A model generated the notes under the pieces. The model worked only from the letters and a program-made list of their open reading frames with translations, made no database searches and was not told where the DNA came from. The position numbers were made by a program, and so were the translations under genes. Positions 20,661 to 29,377 of a stretch of 30,810 bases of DNA are shown here, piece after piece (position 1 is the first letter of the stretch; every line of letters starts with the position of its first letter). The stretch is from Lachnospiraceae bacterium (GTDB lineage Bacteria > Bacillota_A > Clostridia > Lachnospirales > Lachnospiraceae), in contig JAGATU010000012.1 in NCBI GenBank assembly GCA_017621115.1, positions 1-30,810 on the forward strand, read 5' to 3'.

Positions 20661-22214
20661 TTATAGCATTTCTTTTGCTATGAGTATTCTTTCTCCGCCG
20701 TTCAAAACATCCGCATTTATCTGGTTTATCTCCTTGATATCATTTAATGACACCCGATATTTTTTACCAATGTTCCAGAGCGCTTCATTCTCTTTCGCAA
20801 AATAAACAGACATTACAGGCAGGGATTTATCCTGTCCGTTTTCTGTTACTTTCTCCATACCCACCAGCATTGGTTCCACTGTCTGGCAATATGCGATTAA
20901 GCAATAGTCAAGCAGTACTCTTACTTCAATTTTATCTCCCTGGATACCTGCGTGAACTTGTTCAATACACATTTTCACACAATACGGGCTGTCCTTTGTA
21001 AGCTGCATGACAGAAACAATCTGTTTATAGGGCAAATCCAGCACAATACAGCGGTATGGTTCGTTCGGTTCCTCCGTTTTACACAATAGTTCCATGTGCA
21101 CTACGCCCATCATACTGATTTCGTTTTCTGTGACTGCATTTTTTTCATCCACAATACAGGCATCTGCATGCAAAATATGTGTAATCTGCTCCGCTTCCCC
21201 TGAATTATCACATGTGTCACTTAATTTTATTTTTCCGCAATCATTTTTAATAATATGTCTGTATGTTCCTTCCTTCATGACAGGTTCAAGCATTTCCTGC
21301 AATCCATACGCATCTACCACTACAGATAATTCCTCATTACCATATAATTTGATAAAAAGTTTTAATTCCATATCCAGACCAATCAGCCGTTCTTCGCCGT
21401 CATAATCCGTCCTTACTTCAACCTGCTCCTGTTCCGGTTCCCAATCTACGCGCAAAATCATATTATCTCTGCATTCCGGCACTTCCAGATATCCGTCTAT
21501 CGTCCGGCTCATCTCGAAACATCTGGGTTCGCTTTCCTCTTCTTCCCCTTCATAAATAAAAAATGCCGTCCACTCACCCCGGATTCCGATTCTTCCATCC
21601 ATAGGAACAAATTCAAGTCCGTCAAACCGGATATTTTTCCATAGTAATGCGTATATATTCGGATATCCGTCAGGAACAGAAAATTCGTCCTTTATCCGGA
21701 ATATATCCCTGGTATCCAACGCAATTGACGTAACAGCAAGTGTTTTTTTCAGAATTTCACAGGCCGCAGGATTCTCCACATCCGTCACAACTTCTTCATC
21801 ATACAATGCATCGCACAGAACGGAAGCCGCAACAATACAACGTATATTTATCTTTCTGGAATTAATCAAACGGATGGTTACATCCTCTGCTCTGGCTGCC
21901 ACACGCACTTCATCATATATGCACGATTTATTTGTATATATTTTTTCTTCAAACGGTATTTCCCCGCTCATTCCGCAAAGTCTTTTTTCCGCCTCATCCG
22001 TAAGATACAAAACCTGATACTCCAGTGTTCCTTTTATAAGAACAGAATCATCCGACACTTTGGTCTCTGCGATTCTTACATCTGCCTTTTTGCAAATAAC
22101 CCGAAGCGCATCCGGTTTCTGATCTGAAATATTCTGGTCTTCTTCTAAACTAATCTGGGTATATGCCAATTCCTGACAATGATCCATATGGATGTTTTTC
22201 TTTATTAACTCCAC
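20661..22214 (-). CDS. sipL: SipL-like spore assembly protein with SPOCS (DUF3794) repeats and LysM
   Basis: The 517-residue protein has several DUF3794/SPOCS domains (for example QISLEEDQNISDQKPDALRV near the N-terminus, similar blocks around DYDGEERLIGLDMELKLFIK and YRCIVLDLPYKQIVSV) and a C-terminal LysM motif (about 470-517: LWNIGKKYRVSLNDIKEINQ, INADVLNGGERILI). In Clostridioides difficile SipL has this layout and recruits SpoIVA to the forespore surface to start coat assembly. The GTG at 22214 has AAGGAGG 8 bases upstream and is preferred to an upstream start at 22247, which lies at the -10 of the promoter. A sigma-E promoter (TCATATT-14-CATATAAA) fits mother-cell expression. Other DUF3794-LysM proteins exist, so the exact ortholog call is likely but not certain. 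Confidence 0.85.
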   Translation of the reverse strand: MELIKKNIHMDHCQELAYTQISLEEDQNISDQKPDALRVICKKADVRIAETKVSDDSVLIKGTLEYQVLYLTDEAEKRLCGMSGEIPFEEKIYTNKSCIYDEVRVAARAEDVTIRLINSRKINIRCIVAASVLCDALYDEEVVTDVENPAACEILKKTLAVTSIALDTRDIFRIKDEFSVPDGYPNIYALLWKNIRFDGLEFVPMDGRIGIRGEWTAFFIYEGEEEESEPRCFEMSRTIDGYLEVPECRDNMILRVDWEPEQEQVEVRTDYDGEERLIGLDMELKLFIKLYGNEELSVVVDAYGLQEMLEPVMKEGTYRHIIKNDCGKIKLSDTCDNSGEAEQITHILHADACIVDEKNAVTENEISMMGVVHMELLCKTEEPNEPYRCIVLDLPYKQIVSVMQLTKDSPYCVKMCIEQVHAGIQGDKIEVRVLLDYCLIAYCQTVEPMLVGMEKVTENGQDKSLPVMSVYFAKENEALWNIGKKYRVSLNDIKEINQINADVLNGGERILIAKEML

Positions 22215-22246
22215 GCTTTTCCCTCCTTGAATGCATGCCCTACCCA

Positions 22247-22275
22247 TTTATATGAAATATGTGTGGGTAATATGA
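22247..22275 (-). promoter_or_regulatory. Sigma-E-type promoter of sipL
   Basis: The minus strand reads TCATATT (22275-22269), a 14-base spacer and CATATAAA (22254-22247). The -35 fits the KMATATT consensus fully and the -10 fits CATACAMT in six of eight positions. Confidence 0.72.
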
Positions 22276-22309
22276 CATCTCTACTCTATTAAGTTGTATA
22301 TTTCTGGAT

Positions 22310-22338
22310 TTTCAAACGGACAAGTTATAAAATAGTAT
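22310..22338 (+). promoter_or_regulatory. Possible promoter of the YczE-like gene
   Basis: TTTCAA (22310-22315), 17 bases and TAGTAT (22333-22338), about 28 bases before the ATG. The match is only moderate. Confidence 0.35.
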
Positions 22339-22365
22339 ATAGCAATGGGAAAACAGGAGAAAAAT

Positions 22366-23007
22366 ATGAAATCAAGAAGAATTTTTATGTCTTTGTTTGG
22401 CGTAATTATTTGTGCCATCAGCGTCGGTATATTCAAAATTGCCGCACTTGGTGTTGATCCGTTCCAGTCTCTTATGAGCGGTTTGGACAAATTAATTCCG
22501 ATATCTTTCGGAACTCTTTATGTAATCGTTAATCTGATATTATTAACCTTCAGTATATTGGTGGACCGCCATAATATCGGCATTGCCACCTTTATTAACC
22601 TCTTTTTATTGGGTTATATTACCGAGTTTACATATTCGTTTTTACAAACCATATTTGTGAATCCGTCTATGGTTACCCGATTTTTATGTTTGATTGTAGG
22701 AATTGTCATTATTTGCTTCGGTTCCGCATTCTATATGACTGCAGACCTCGGTGTATCTACATATGATGCAGTTGCCATTGTCCTTGCTTACAAGTGGAAA
22801 CTTGCCAAGTTTAAATTCTGCAGAATCGCAACAGACCTTGTTTGTGTTATTGCCGGCACGGTAATATTCCTGATTGGCGGCGGTGCACTTAGGGAAGTCC
22901 CGACAATTGTTGGTATCGGCACCATTATTACTGCATTCTTCATGGGGCCGTTAATTGAGTTCTTTAATGACAAAATCGCAAGACCATTCTTAAACAAAGC
23001 AAAATAA
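22366..23007 (+). CDS. YczE/YitT-type integral membrane protein
   Basis: The 213-residue protein has five to six transmembrane helices and the features of the YczE/YyaS/YitT group: SVGIFKIAALGVDPFQSLMSG near the N-terminus and the internal repeat-like FYMTADLGVSTYDAVAIVLA (both G-V-x-P/T-xD/F motifs after a small-residue stretch). The family is widespread in Firmicutes and its molecular function is not established. AGGAG lies about 6 bases before the ATG at 22366; an upstream ATG at 22345 is unlikely because it is directly after the -10. It forms a single-gene unit divergent from sipL and ends at a bidirectional terminator. Confidence 0.88.
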   Translation: MKSRRIFMSLFGVIICAISVGIFKIAALGVDPFQSLMSGLDKLIPISFGTLYVIVNLILLTFSILVDRHNIGIATFINLFLLGYITEFTYSFLQTIFVNPSMVTRFLCLIVGIVIICFGSAFYMTADLGVSTYDAVAIVLAYKWKLAKFKFCRIATDLVCVIAGTVIFLIGGGALREVPTIVGIGTIITAFFMGPLIEFFNDKIARPFLNKAK

Positions 23008-23038
23008 TATTTCCCCCCATTATTTTCTTTGTAATGCC

Positions 23039-23077
23039 AAAGACCTCTGATGGTTGCTTCCCATCAGAGGTCTTTTA
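23039..23077. terminator. Bidirectional terminator between the YczE-like gene and pyrD
   Basis: A perfect 15-bp stem (23039-23053 with 23061-23075, AAAGACCTCTGATGG in the left arm) has a 7-base loop and A/T flanks on both sides. Confidence 0.9.
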
Positions 23078-23093
23078 ATATATTCATGCATTA

Positions 23094-23999
23094 TTATTTC
23101 ACACAACCGATGATTTCATTTACATCGGCAATATTATGGCTTTCGAGGAACCGGTCGATTCCATCCACTAATTCTTCCGTAAGGTACGGATTAACAAAAT
23201 TCATAGCACCTGCCGCAACCGCCGTTGCACCTGCCATCATAAATTCAATTGCATCCTCCGCATTGGCAATACCACCCATGCCGATAATTGGAATGGAAAC
23301 TGCATTGGCACACTGATAAACCATACGAATGGCAATCGGTTTAATTGCAGGACCGGACATGCCTCCGGTCTTGTTGGCTAACGCAAATCTGCGACGTTCA
23401 ATATCAATTTTCATACCGGTAAGCGTATTAATCATGGATAATGCATCCGCGCCTGCCGCTTCTGCCGCTCTTGCCATCTCTGCAATATCGGTCACATTCG
23501 GGCTGAGTTTCATGATAATCGGATGTTTGGCCTTGTCCTTAATCTGTTTGGTAATATCGTACACGGAATCCGCCTTTTGTCCAAAAGCAATCGCCCCTTC
23601 TTTTACATTCGGGCAGGAAATATTAATTTCCATCATATCAATATCTGCATCGGATAGTTTTTCCACTACATCCAGATAATCCTGTACGGATTTTCCGCAT
23701 ACATTAACAATCACTTTCGTATCATATTGTTTCAAAAACGAAAGGTCTCTTTCCAGGAAAACATCAATTCCGGGATTCTGAAGACCGATGGCATTTAACA
23801 TACCGCCATATACTTCCGTTACTCGCGGAGTCGGATTGCCGGGCCATGGTACATTTGCAACGCCCTTGGTAACTACCGCTCCCAACTTATTCAAATCTAC
23901 AAATTCACCATACTCCATACCGGAGCCAAATGTTCCGGAGGCAGTCATAACAGGATTCTTAAATTCAACTCCCGCAATCTTAACAGCTAAATTACTCAT
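23094..23999 (-). CDS. pyrD: Dihydroorotate dehydrogenase B, catalytic subunit
   Basis: The 301-residue FMN enzyme oxidises dihydroorotate to orotate in pyrimidine synthesis. Motifs: VMTASGTFGSGMEY, VTKGVANVPWPGNPTPR, NAIGLQNPGI, INISCPNVKEGAIAFGQ with the catalytic cysteine typical of class 1 enzymes, and IIGMGGIANAEDAIEFMMAGATAV (FMN phosphate binding). Partner pyrK directly upstream (stop and start share base 23999) marks it as the type 1B form, which passes electrons to NAD+. It is the last gene of the pyrC-pyrK-pyrD operon and ends at a strong terminator. Confidence 0.96.
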   Translation of the reverse strand: MSNLAVKIAGVEFKNPVMTASGTFGSGMEYGEFVDLNKLGAVVTKGVANVPWPGNPTPRVTEVYGGMLNAIGLQNPGIDVFLERDLSFLKQYDTKVIVNVCGKSVQDYLDVVEKLSDADIDMMEINISCPNVKEGAIAFGQKADSVYDITKQIKDKAKHPIIMKLSPNVTDIAEMARAAEAAGADALSMINTLTGMKIDIERRRFALANKTGGMSGPAIKPIAIRMVYQCANAVSIPIIGMGGIANAEDAIEFMMAGATAVAAGAMNFVNPYLTEELVDGIDRFLESHNIADVNEIIGCVK

Positions 24000-24784
24000 T
24001 AGATTTCTACCTCCTTTGCCTCAAATACGGGACCGTCCGTACAAATTCTTGCATTATTCACATGCGAATGGTGGTCCTTATGAGTTGTTTTGCACACACA
24101 GCCAAGACATGCACCCACACCACAGGCCATTCTCTCTTCTAATGAAATATAAGCAGGAATGTTTTTCTCTTCTGCGTAGTTCTTAATAGCCTTTAACATA
24201 GGCATCGGTCCACAGGAATATATAATATCGGGCGTTATTTTATTCTCTCTGACAGCATCCATGACATTTCCCTTAGTTCCCACACTGCCGTCTTCCGTTG
24301 CTACCAATACATCGGCATACTGTGACAATTCTTCCGTCAGAAACAGATCATTGCTGCGGTAACCGACAGAGACCGTAATCTTTGCTAGCGGTTCTCTGTT
24401 TCTGAGCTGTTTTGCAAGTTCTACAAGCGGCGGTATTCCGATTCCGCCACCAAGCAGAAGTGCATGTTTACCTTCGGCTGCCTCAAGCGGATATCCGTTC
24501 CCAAGCACCCCAAGTACCCATATTCTTCTTCCTGCTTTGTAATGGGAGAACTCACCTGTTCCTTTTCCGACCACGCGATACACAATTCGAAGCGCTGTTT
24601 TTTCCTCATTTACCTCGCATATACTGATTGGCCTTGGAAGCAAAGTTGATTCCTTAGATGTAAACACTCCTATGAACTGTCCCGGTTTTGCATCCCGGGC
24701 AATCTCTGTTTCAATCCATAAATCATACACATCAACTGCCAGTTCCTGCGCACTTAACACAACACCAACACATTTTTTCTTCAT
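23999..24784 (-). CDS. pyrK: Dihydroorotate dehydrogenase B, electron transfer subunit
   Basis: The 261-residue protein carries FAD and a [2Fe-2S] cluster and passes electrons from PyrD to NAD+. Motifs: LLPRPISICEVNEE (FAD binding), LLLGGGIGIPPLVELAKQLR (NAD binding), IIYSCGPMPMLKAI, and the cluster cysteines in ERMACGVGACLGCVCKTTHK with a later ARICTDGPVF. The ATG at 24784 starts the conserved part; the ribosome binding site candidate (GGAAAGGA) is 13 or so bases away, which is unusually long. An in-frame ATG at 24850 would overlap pyrC. The gene follows pyrC by 34 bases and abuts pyrD. Confidence 0.95.
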   Translation of the reverse strand: MKKKCVGVVLSAQELAVDVYDLWIETEIARDAKPGQFIGVFTSKESTLLPRPISICEVNEEKTALRIVYRVVGKGTGEFSHYKAGRRIWVLGVLGNGYPLEAAEGKHALLLGGGIGIPPLVELAKQLRNREPLAKITVSVGYRSNDLFLTEELSQYADVLVATEDGSVGTKGNVMDAVRENKITPDIIYSCGPMPMLKAIKNYAEEKNIPAYISLEERMACGVGACLGCVCKTTHKDHHSHVNNARICTDGPVFEAKEVEI

Positions 24785-24818
24785 TTTAAATTTAATTTCC
24801 TTTCCTCTTTGTGTATTT

Positions 24819-26096
24819 CTATTTCCAATCCAAAAATACGATTTTCCCATTTGACATGGTTAATTCAATTTTACCCGTCAAATTTTCATTGATAAACGGT
24901 GAATTCTGCGATTTGGAAGCAAATTTATCTATATTCCAAACCCTCTCCGGGTCAAAAACAACCAAATCAGCCGGCGCTCCTTCTGCAAGATATCCTGCAT
25001 TAAGTCCATATAATCCCGCTGGATTATAACTCATCTTGCAGAATAATTGCAAATAACTTAATTTTTCACTCAATACCAACATTTTATTGCAAATTGCAAA
25101 AGCAGTTTCCAAACCAAGAATTCCACTTGGCGCCTCTGTAATCGGTTTGTTTTTTTCATCCGTGCTGTGAGGCGCATGATCGGTTGCAATAATATCAATT
25201 GTACCATCCATAAGACCTTCTATTATCGCCTGTCTGTCACTCTCTTCACGTAGCGGAGGATTCATTTTTGCCATGGTACCATGTGTTATGGCAGCATCTT
25301 CAGTCAGTGCAATATGATGCGGCGTTGCCTCCGCATATAGATTCTCACCTTCAGGAAGTTTCTTAGCTTCACGGATTAACTCTATTGCCTCCCTGGTGCT
25401 GAGATGCTGGAAATTCACTTTAGCACCGGTTTGCATTGCCAGTTTGATATCCCTGTCCACCATTCTAATCTCTGCCAGTCTGTCAGAACCTCCAATGCCA
25501 TAATGCTCACTTGCTTTTCCTCTGTTCACACCATTATTGGTAATATACTGAGGGTCCTCTTCATGGAAGCTCAAAACCGAATCGGTAGCAACGGCCTGTT
25601 CCATAGCTTTTTTAACAAGTTCCGCGTCCACAAGCGGAACTCCGTCATCTGTAAAACCGATTGCCCCGGCATCCAAAAGCCCCTTAAAATCTGTTAATAC
25701 CTTTCCCTTCATGCCTTCCGTAACATTGGCACAGGTATACACATGGATTCCAGTCTTATTCCCTTTATCCAAAATATATTGGATTGTATCCGCATTATCT
25801 ACAGCCGGCTTGGTGTTCGCCATCAGTATAACTGACGTAAATCCTCCCTTAGCCGCCGCCATGCTTCCGCTCTCAATGTCTTCTTTATAAGTAAATCCCG
25901 GATCCCTGAAATGTACATGCACATCTACAAGTCCCGGTCCTATATATTTTCCCGCACAATCGTATACTTTGTCCTCTTTTGAAGCCGGTATGTTTTCATC
26001 TATTTTAATAATCAGATTTCCTTCGATTGCAATATCTTTTTTACCCATAAAAGAGGTCTTTGGATCAATTATGGTGCCATTTTTAAAAATAACCAT
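24819..26096 (-). CDS. pyrC: Dihydroorotase
   Basis: The 425-residue zinc enzyme forms dihydroorotate from carbamoyl aspartate. It has the class I dihydroorotase motifs: GPGLVDVHVHFRDPGFTYKEDI (metal ligands HxH, near residue 58), the lysine-to-aspartate region VNRGKASEHYGIGG, NFQHLSTREAIELI, and DIIATDHAPHSTDEK (catalytic aspartate). GGAGA lies 7-8 bases before the ATG. It heads the operon with pyrK and pyrD. No PyrR-type leader or attenuator was seen in the 106-bp region shared with the divergent plsC gene. Confidence 0.96.
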   Translation of the reverse strand: MVIFKNGTIIDPKTSFMGKKDIAIEGNLIIKIDENIPASKEDKVYDCAGKYIGPGLVDVHVHFRDPGFTYKEDIESGSMAAAKGGFTSVILMANTKPAVDNADTIQYILDKGNKTGIHVYTCANVTEGMKGKVLTDFKGLLDAGAIGFTDDGVPLVDAELVKKAMEQAVATDSVLSFHEEDPQYITNNGVNRGKASEHYGIGGSDRLAEIRMVDRDIKLAMQTGAKVNFQHLSTREAIELIREAKKLPEGENLYAEATPHHIALTEDAAITHGTMAKMNPPLREESDRQAIIEGLMDGTIDIIATDHAPHSTDEKNKPITEAPSGILGLETAFAICNKMLVLSEKLSYLQLFCKMSYNPAGLYGLNAGYLAEGAPADLVVFDPERVWNIDKFASKSQNSPFINENLTGKIELTMSNGKIVFLDWK

Positions 26097-26123
26097 CTTT
26101 TTTCTCCGTTTCCGTTTTTTTGT

Positions 26124-26152
26124 TTGCCACGGTAATTTCTGTGGGATATAAT
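26124..26152 (+). promoter_or_regulatory. Promoter of plsC
   Basis: TTGCCA (26124-26129), a 17-base spacer and TATAAT (26147-26152), about 50 bases before the ATG of the acyltransferase gene. No equally good promoter was found for the divergent pyrC in the same region. Confidence 0.75.
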
Positions 26153-26202
26153 AATTCAGGAAGGAATCTGCTTGTCCTTCATATTATTAAAGGAGTTTTA
26201 TC

Positions 26203-26928
26203 ATGATTCGCTTTATATTAATTGTTTTCTTTGTTATTTCATTTTTAATTCTGTTTTCGCCGGTTATGTTCGTACTCTGGCTTGTCGGATTTATCAATCC
26301 GTCAGCCAAAGATAAGGCGTCCCGTGCAATTATATACCACGCGTTCCGTTTTATCCGCTTTGTTGCCGGAACAAAACTGATTGTCCTTGGAAAAGAAAAC
26401 ATTCCAACCGACACTGCAGTACTGTATGTCGGCAACCACCGCAGTTATTTCGATATTATCCTTGGCTATATTGCCGTTCCGGGAATTACCGGTTTCATTG
26501 CCAAGAAAGAGATGAACCGCTATCCGCTGCTTCGTGTATGGATGCGTTACATCCACTGCCTGTTCCTTGACCGCAGTGATATCCGCCAGGGATTACAGAC
26601 CATACTTGCCGGGGTTGATAAAATTAAATCCGGAATTAATATTTTTGTATTTCCGGAAGGCACCCGCAATAAATCAGATGATGAATTCCTCCCATTCAAA
26701 GCCGGAAGCCTTAAGATTGCGGAGAAAAGCGGTTGTCCCATCGTCCCCGTAGCCATCAATCATTCGGATGACATTTTCGAAAAACATCTTCCAAAGATTT
26801 ATAAAACAACAGTTGTTATTGAATTCGGTGCTCCAATTTATCCTTCTACACTTGATAAAGAAGCCCGCAAGAATCTCACCGACACCGTTGTTAATAATAT
26901 TAAAGCCATGTATGAGAAGAACAGATAG
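26203..26928 (+). CDS. plsC: 1-acyl-sn-glycerol-3-phosphate acyltransferase (PlsC family)
   Basis: The 241-residue protein has an N-terminal membrane helix (FILIVFFVISFLILFSPVMF), the acyltransferase motifs NHRSYFD (HX4D, about residues 78-84), LDRSD, FPEGTRN (about 150-156) and VPVAINHSD. It acylates lysophosphatidic acid at the inner membrane face in phospholipid synthesis. AAAGGAG lies 7 bases before the ATG. The 3' end overlaps the convergent murF gene by 29 bp (26900-26928), with no terminator in between. Confidence 0.93.
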   Translation: MIRFILIVFFVISFLILFSPVMFVLWLVGFINPSAKDKASRAIIYHAFRFIRFVAGTKLIVLGKENIPTDTAVLYVGNHRSYFDIILGYIAVPGITGFIAKKEMNRYPLLRVWMRYIHCLFLDRSDIRQGLQTILAGVDKIKSGINIFVFPEGTRNKSDDEFLPFKAGSLKIAEKSGCPIVPVAINHSDDIFEKHLPKIYKTTVVIEFGAPIYPSTLDKEARKNLTDTVVNNIKAMYEKNR

Positions 26929-28312
26929 TTACCAATTCTGCAAATCCCATTCCGTGAGAGGCTTTTATCAAAACCGTATCGCCTTTTTCTATGAGCTGAC
27001 TGATATTATTCGTCAGCTCTTTTTTATTGGCATACCAGAAGCATTCTGCACTTCCCGCTTTTGCACCCTCGTAAATTTCTTTTGCCAATTCTCCGACGCA
27101 TATTACCTTCTCTATGTGTTTGGTGGCCAGAAACTCTCCCACTCCGCGGTGTAACTGTTTTTCCTGATCACCCAATTCAAACATATCGCCAAGCAAGACA
27201 ACTCTCTTCGTTGTCGCCGTTTCCAACAATTCAATTGCCGCCTTCATCGATACCGGATTAGCATTATAGCAGTCATCAATAATAGTCAGTGTATCGTCAC
27301 GGATAATATTGCTTCTACCGCCCACTGCACCTGCTTTTGCTATACCGCTTATCATTTCTTCTTTTGACAGTCCCAACGCCCGGCCAACCGCAACAGCCGC
27401 AAGTGCATTCGATACCATATGCTCTCCGGGCACATAAAGGCGGATGGCATACGTTTCTTCTCCCTTAGCCGTACCGCGCTCTATAACATCTGCTTTTGAG
27501 CCTTCAAGCCCTAAATTCTCCACATTAACAGCCCGGATATCGCAGGAATCACATCTTCCAAAGAACACAGGCTGTTTTCCGTGCACGTTCTCTACGGTAA
27601 TAAGTTTATCATCATCCCCATTCAGGCATACAATACCTTCCGGATTCATAAAATCAAAAATCTCAGATTTAGCACGTAATATACCGTCCCTGTCAATCAA
27701 AAATTCCAAATGACATTGTCCGATATTGGTAATTACACATACATCCGGCTTTGCAATCCTGCTCAATCGATGCATCTCTCCAAAATGGTTAATGCCCATC
27801 TCAAGCACTGCCACGTCATGCTCATTACGGATTCTTAAAACCGTAAGCGGAAGTCCGATCTCATTATTGAAATTCCCCTCTGTCTTTAATACGTTATATT
27901 TCTCAGATAAAACGGAGGCAATCACTTCCTTGGTACTGGTCTTCCCCACACTTCCGGTAATTCCGACCACTTTTACGGAAAGTTGCTCGCGATAATATGC
28001 CGCAATATCCTGCAATGCTTTAAAACTGTCTTCTACAACAATACAAGGCCCTGCCGCATCTTCCGGAACTTTCTCACAGACTACCCCGTAACAACCTTTT
28101 TCAAATGCCTGCCCGATGAATGAATGTCCGTCCACCCGCTCGCCTTTGGTCGCTATAAACAGATAGCCTTCCTGCAGTTTACGTGAGTCCAATTCCACAC
28201 CTTTTACTTCCCGCAGCAGACAGGAAGCAGACTCTTCCATAATCTTTCCGTATCCGTCATAAACAATGCCGTTACAGGCCTTTGCAATTGCCTGTATGCT
28301 CATTCCTTTCAT
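26900..28312 (-). CDS. murF: UDP-N-acetylmuramoyl-tripeptide-D-alanyl-D-alanine ligase
   Basis: The 470-residue ATP-dependent ligase adds D-Ala-D-Ala to the UDP-MurNAc-tripeptide, the last cytoplasmic step of the muropeptide precursor. Motifs: GVELDSRKLQEGYLFIATKG (N-terminal substrate domain), the ATP loop VVGITGSVGKTSTKEVI (about 113-129), NEIGLPLTVLRI, LEMGINHFGEMHRLSRIAKP, and IIDDCYNANPVSM. GGAG lies 6 bases before the ATG. It follows ddl by 3 bases, so product and consumer of D-Ala-D-Ala are co-transcribed. The C-terminus (LVTICSSHTWL) runs 29 bp into the plsC gene. Confidence 0.96.
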   Translation of the reverse strand: MKGMSIQAIAKACNGIVYDGYGKIMEESASCLLREVKGVELDSRKLQEGYLFIATKGERVDGHSFIGQAFEKGCYGVVCEKVPEDAAGPCIVVEDSFKALQDIAAYYREQLSVKVVGITGSVGKTSTKEVIASVLSEKYNVLKTEGNFNNEIGLPLTVLRIRNEHDVAVLEMGINHFGEMHRLSRIAKPDVCVITNIGQCHLEFLIDRDGILRAKSEIFDFMNPEGIVCLNGDDDKLITVENVHGKQPVFFGRCDSCDIRAVNVENLGLEGSKADVIERGTAKGEETYAIRLYVPGEHMVSNALAAVAVGRALGLSKEEMISGIAKAGAVGGRSNIIRDDTLTIIDDCYNANPVSMKAAIELLETATTKRVVLLGDMFELGDQEKQLHRGVGEFLATKHIEKVICVGELAKEIYEGAKAGSAECFWYANKKELTNNISQLIEKGDTVLIKASHGMGFAELVTICSSHTWL

Positions 28313-28315
28313 ACA

Positions 28316-29341
28316 CTACTCCTCTAACGCCATTTCTACGAGTTGCTGGCATAAATCTTCAAACGAAATACCCACTGCTGCCGCTTCCTGCGGAAGTAAT
28401 GAGGTATTGGTCATGCCCGGTACCGTATTGGCTTCCAGACAATAAAACTCACCGTTTTCATCCAGCATAAAATCCATACGGGCATATTTTTTGAGGCGCA
28501 ATGCCTTAAATACGTCCTCTGCACATTTCTGCATCTTAACTGTAATATCTTCATTCAAATCAGCCGGGCAGGTTTCCACCGCAGAACCCGCCTGATATTT
28601 ATTTTTATAATCGTAAAATCCTGTTATCGGCGCAATTTCAATAATCGGAAGCGCTTTGCCCGCAATAACCCCGACCGAAAACTCACGTCCTTTTATGTAC
28701 TGTTCCACAACCACCTGTGCATCGTAAGAAAACGCATCCTCAAGCGCGGCGGTATACTCTTCTTTGGTAAATACAACACTCACTCCAATACTGGAACCGC
28801 CGCAACACGCCTTTACAACGCATGGCAAAGTAATCGGTTCAAGCTGTGCATTTTCCTTGGTAAAATGTACACCCACCGGTGTCGGAATATCATATGCCTT
28901 GAAGATATCTTTTGTAATTGCCTTATCCATACAAATAGCAGAACTCACATGGTCCGTGCAGGTATATTTAATCCCCATTAAGTCAAATGCCGCCTGAATC
29001 TTGCCATTCTCACCGTTTTCACCATGTAAAGCCACAAACACCACATCTGCTTCCTGGCAAAGTGCAAGTACATTCGGCCCAAAAAAACTTTTTCCGCCGT
29101 CTTTTCGCATCGCTTTGACTGCTTCAATATCCGGGCACTGCTCCGTTACCGCACCAATCTGTGCCGTCCAGTCAATATCAGCCTCAAATACATTTTCAGG
29201 CACATCTTCCATTCCGAGATACACATCCGTCAGAACAACCTGATGCCCTTTGCTCTTTAACGCCTCATACACATTTTTACCACTGACAAAAGAAACATCT
29301 CTTTCTGTACTGGTTCCGCCTGCCAAAACAACAATTTTCAT
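28316..29341 (-). CDS. ddl: D-alanine-D-alanine ligase
   Basis: The 341-residue ATP-grasp enzyme joins two D-alanines. Motifs: MKIVVLAGGTSTERDVSFVS, VFVALHGENGENGKIQAAFD, the ATP loop VKACCGGSSIGVSVV, and TGFYDYKNKYQAGSA, in which the tyrosine-containing FYDYxxKY segment is that of D-Ala-D-Ala and not D-Ala-D-Lac enzymes; then DFMLDENGEFYCLEANTVPGMTNTS. The glycine-rich loop has an alanine and two cysteines at positions where KPxxEGSS is more usual. GGAGAG lies 5-6 bases before the ATG. The gene is 36 bases behind the lipoprotein gene and 3 bases ahead of murF. Confidence 0.96.
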   Translation of the reverse strand: MKIVVLAGGTSTERDVSFVSGKNVYEALKSKGHQVVLTDVYLGMEDVPENVFEADIDWTAQIGAVTEQCPDIEAVKAMRKDGGKSFFGPNVLALCQEADVVFVALHGENGENGKIQAAFDLMGIKYTCTDHVSSAICMDKAITKDIFKAYDIPTPVGVHFTKENAQLEPITLPCVVKACCGGSSIGVSVVFTKEEYTAALEDAFSYDAQVVVEQYIKGREFSVGVIAGKALPIIEIAPITGFYDYKNKYQAGSAVETCPADLNEDITVKMQKCAEDVFKALRLKKYARMDFMLDENGEFYCLEANTVPGMTNTSLLPQEAAAVGISFEDLCQQLVEMALEE

Positions 29342-29377
29342 AATTACTCTCCTTTTTTCTATCGCAAATCAAAGGGA

